DNA of 7,383 bases, from contig PFWI01000287.1 in the NCBI GenBank assembly GCA_002791075.1, forward strand, positions 1-7,383, in the 5' to 3' direction. Under the pieces are notes generated by a model. It did not search any database. It was not told the DNA's origin and saw nothing but the letters and a program-made list of their open reading frames with translations. This DNA is from a bacterium (Candidatus Ratteibacteria) CG_4_9_14_3_um_filter_41_21 (GTDB lineage: Bacteria > Ratteibacteria > UBA8468). Positions 5,702-7,383 of this stretch are shown here, one piece after another. Every line of letters starts with the position of its first letter. Position 1 is the first letter of the stretch. A program made the translations under genes and the position numbers.

Positions 5702-5744
5702 ACTTATAAGTCAATGATAGGGAAGTCTGAAAAAAGGGGGCGCA

Positions 5745-6920
5745 ATGAAAAAATGTTTATTAAGCTTTTTATTGATTTTAGTATTTTTTATGAATGGCTG
5801 CGCTTCGGTTCCGGAGGCTACTGCTGGAAAACCGGCGGAGAAGATAAAAATAGGTTTTTTAAATGTATCCTCTTTTCCTGCCTTTGCTTCTGTAGAAATT
5901 GATGGAAAACATATAGGTAAAACTCCTCTTGAGAAAGTTTCTCTATCCCCAGGTACGCATCAAGTCATAATTTCTGAAGGGGGATACAAGAACTCTGAAA
6001 ATCTTGTAGAAATAAAGCCAGGAGAGACTACTCACCTTGGAGTAGCGCTGGAGAAGATATACAGAGCAACACCTGAGAAAACAAGAACTTATACTTATAA
6101 AGAACCTGAGAAAGTCATTGTGCTTCCTGGTGAGCCCGGCGGTATAATGGGTCGCTTTGGATATTATGTTTGTGACTACCCTAAATTCGTCGGCCATATT
6201 GATTTTGTTAAGAAGCGGAACTCCGACTTCTATAAAAGTCTGACTTTGGCTGACACTATGCGCCTGAAACGTCGCCTTTTTTCACCTAGATGTTGGTCCT
6301 TGTCGGGTTTCCCCGAGTGGAAGTCTCTGCTAACTCTTTGCTTGGCTGAGGATGACGTTGATGAAGTGTTCATGTTCTCCGAGACCGCTAGCCCGGGAGT
6401 CTTGGTCTTCCGGACCAACAAAAATATTCCCCTGGTTGGCCCCGAGATAGTGCGCAAAAAGATTGCTGGCATTGAGTACTTCGCATTTAGTAACAAACGT
6501 CTATACATTGCGAACACGGAAGAACACATCTTTTGCATATCGCACGACCAGCGGCAATTGGAGGGCGCTCTTCTCAACTTCAAAGGTAGGCATCAGCCAA
6601 GACTTGACGAGAATCTGAGGCGGGCATTGGAATCAATTGCCAGTCAAGCCAATTACGTGGCGTTCCAGCTACCCGCTCTACCTAAGATCCTCGCCCAAGT
6701 TTTACCGGAGTTGAAAGTATACGCGCTAGGGTGGACCTTGAGTTCATCTTACGATGTTAGGGAGTTTTGTGTATTCCCAACAGAAAGAGAGGCCGAGACC
6801 TACTTGAGGACTCAGAAAAATGCATTTGAGATTCTTGGATGGGCCAAATGCGTGGAGATCCAGCAGATCAACAACTGCACAATTACGTCCCTCACGTTTT
6901 CCATCAAGGATATTAGATAG
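5745..6920 (+). CDS. PEGA-domain lipoprotein with unidentified C-terminal region
   Basis: A 391-residue protein. A lipoprotein signal (MKKC, hydrophobic core, then FMNGCAS) places the lipidated cysteine at C19, so it would be membrane-anchored outside the cytoplasm. Residues about 36-105 form a PEGA domain: SVEIDGKHIGKTPL, LSPGTHQVIISEGGY and KPGETTHLGVALEK match its successive strands. PEGA is a surface or periplasmic carbohydrate- or wall-associated fold. From about 125 onward the family is not recognised; alternating strands, a helix near 286-302 (ENLRRALESIASQ) and motifs such as NKRLYIANTEEHI loosely recall DUF3352-like proteins, at low certainty. Codon use changes near residue 125: arginine is 2 AGR and 0 CGN before it, 8 AGR and 10 CGN after. 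This suggests a fused or imported C-terminal part. The RBS AGGGGG ends four bases before ATG. Confidence 0.8.
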   Translation: MKKCLLSFLLILVFFMNGCASVPEATAGKPAEKIKIGFLNVSSFPAFASVEIDGKHIGKTPLEKVSLSPGTHQVIISEGGYKNSENLVEIKPGETTHLGVALEKIYRATPEKTRTYTYKEPEKVIVLPGEPGGIMGRFGYYVCDYPKFVGHIDFVKKRNSDFYKSLTLADTMRLKRRLFSPRCWSLSGFPEWKSLLTLCLAEDDVDEVFMFSETASPGVLVFRTNKNIPLVGPEIVRKKIAGIEYFAFSNKRLYIANTEEHIFCISHDQRQLEGALLNFKGRHQPRLDENLRRALESIASQANYVAFQLPALPKILAQVLPELKVYALGWTLSSSYDVREFCVFPTEREAETYLRTQKNAFEILGWAKCVEIQQINNCTITSLTFSIKDIR

Positions 6921-6923
6921 AGC

Positions 6924-6954
6924 CGGGGCTTTGTGACGGCATCCTGCCGCCCCG
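6924..6954 (+). other. GC-rich intercistronic hairpin
   Basis: CGGGGC (6924-6929) pairs with GCCCCG (6949-6954), and GGC (6938-6940) with GCC (6946-6948) around the loop ATCCT. No T run follows, so it is not a standard terminator. It ends six bases before the GGAGG of the next gene and may affect its translation or mRNA stability. Confidence 0.5.
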
Positions 6955-6970
6955 TTATCAGGAGGTTATG

Positions 6971-7279
6971 ATGATTGAAAATATTGTTGGAGTGATAGTT
7001 GGTGTCATATTTTGGGGAGGGATTATAGTTGGAATACCTTGGTTGATGTCTCATCTCCAAAAAAAAGCGAGAAAAAGGGCGGCAGAAAAAGAAATTATCT
7101 GCCCCAATCCAAATTGTGGTTATAAAGGGAAACCTAAAATAAAAAAATGTTTTAGCGTTACAGTATTCATAATATTATGGCTATTAGGTATTTTTCCCGC
7201 TCTACTTTATGTCATACTTGTTAGGGATAAGATCCTTTGTCCTAAATGTGGAATGACAGCGAGAGAGTTTCTAGAATAG
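6971..7279 (+). CDS. small membrane protein with split zinc knuckles
   Basis: A 102-residue protein. GGAGG at 6961-6965 gives normal spacing to ATG 6971; the ATG at 6968 is only two bases away. A first hydrophobic span covers residues 4-24, followed by a basic loop (QKKARKRAAEK), a first knuckle C44-PNPN-C49-G, a second hydrophobic span at 61-84, then a second knuckle C90-PK-C93-G. The four cysteines could form one zinc ribbon if the second hydrophobic span dips into the membrane as a hairpin, which recalls the LITAF-like zinc domain. If it crosses the membrane instead, the knuckles lie on opposite sides. The family assignment is inference. It follows the lipoprotein gene by 50 bases and may share its mRNA. 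The function is unknown. Confidence 0.75.
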   Translation: MIENIVGVIVGVIFWGGIIVGIPWLMSHLQKKARKRAAEKEIICPNPNCGYKGKPKIKKCFSVTVFIILWLLGIFPALLYVILVRDKILCPKCGMTAREFLE

Positions 7280-7298
7280 CCCGTATTTGTATCATCCA

Positions 7299-7325
7299 TT
7301 TCGTCTTTGCTCCACAAAAGCGAAA
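7299..7325. other. inverted repeat before the right-edge promoter
   Basis: TTTCG-t-CTTT (7299-7308) pairs with AAAG-CGAAA (7317-7325), nine pairs with one bulged base and an eight-base loop. Only a short weak T stretch follows, so it is at best a poor terminator. It covers the -35 position of the next promoter and could be an operator. Confidence 0.4.
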
Positions 7326-7339
7326 CTTTATGGTATAAT
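7311..7339 (+). promoter_or_regulatory. extended -10 promoter, TGG-TATAAT
   Basis: A perfect -10 TATAAT (7334-7339) is preceded by TGG, an extended -10. A weak -35 TCCACA (7311-7316) stands at 17-base spacing. It points to a transcript that continues past the window. Confidence 0.6.
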
Positions 7340-7350
7340 ATGCTATTAAA

Positions 7351-7383
7351 ATGGCTACTTCAGGGGGCAAATTGGGGGTAAAA
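7351..7383 (+). CDS. possible start of a gene running off the right edge
   Basis: ATG 7351 opens a frame of 11 codons (MATSGGKLGVK) to the edge. It has no ribosome binding site and lies 12 bases after the -10, so it would be nearly leaderless. Alternative starts are TTG 7371, preceded by AGGGGG, or an ATG beyond the window. It is too short to judge. Confidence 0.2.
   Translation, partial: MATSGGKLGVK

Noticed and set aside
5714..5902. 62-codon plus-strand frame starting before the lipoprotein gene
   Set aside because: It is out of frame with the lipoprotein and overlaps its start. The lipoprotein frame has a lipobox, a PEGA domain and the better RBS.
6230..6583. 117-codon minus-strand frame
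   Set aside because: It is a shadow of the GC-richer part of the lipoprotein gene, without motif or RBS support.

Overview
This window looks like a chromosomal accessory region from an AT-rich bacterium with strong AGGAGG-type ribosome binding sites. A lipoprotein signal, a PEGA domain, a PDZ domain and exported hydrolases point to an elaborate cell envelope. Arginine is mostly AGA/AGG, except in some segments that use CGN. The taxon cannot be fixed from the sequence. An uncultured Gram-negative-type lineage is a reasonable guess, but it is only inference.

Bases 1-3166 hold a tight forward operon. In order it contains the tail of an unidentified gene, a 64-residue single-pass membrane protein with a coiled-coil tail, a 73-residue protein with an incomplete C2H2 zinc finger, a secreted NlpC/P60-type cysteine hydrolase, and a 590-residue exported N-terminal-nucleophile (Ntn) amide hydrolase that carries a PKD and a PDZ domain. 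Gaps are 3-20 bases and every start has a Shine-Dalgarno sequence. A clear intrinsic terminator ends the unit at about 3125-3162. The two hydrolases probably act outside the cytoplasm on cell-wall or acyl-amide substrates. The actual substrates are unknown.

Bases 3167-3408 are non-coding. They hold a cluster of GTCGAG palindromes, a good sigma70-type promoter and a leader. The leader is interrupted by a nested mobile element. The outer element (3418-5657) has ends of the type TGGGG(G)TATCCA and is flanked by a perfect 9-bp duplication (ATTTACGAT). Inside it sits an IS1634-like insertion sequence (about 3472-5555) with long imperfect inverted ends, its own promoter, putative operator repeats and an intact-looking 605-residue DDE transposase. 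Without the IS, the outer element would be about 150 bp, the size of a MITE.

Bases 5667-7279 continue the host sequence. A promoter just outside the insertion drives a PEGA-domain lipoprotein whose C-terminal two thirds are unidentified. After a GC-rich hairpin comes a small membrane protein in which two zinc knuckles flank a hydrophobic segment. The window ends with a hairpin and an extended -10 promoter that point to a gene beyond the edge.

No classical defence system, CRISPR array, tRNA or rRNA gene was recognised. The most notable signals are the nested insertion, the Ntn-PKD-PDZ architecture, the palindrome cluster, and the shifts in codon use within two genes.
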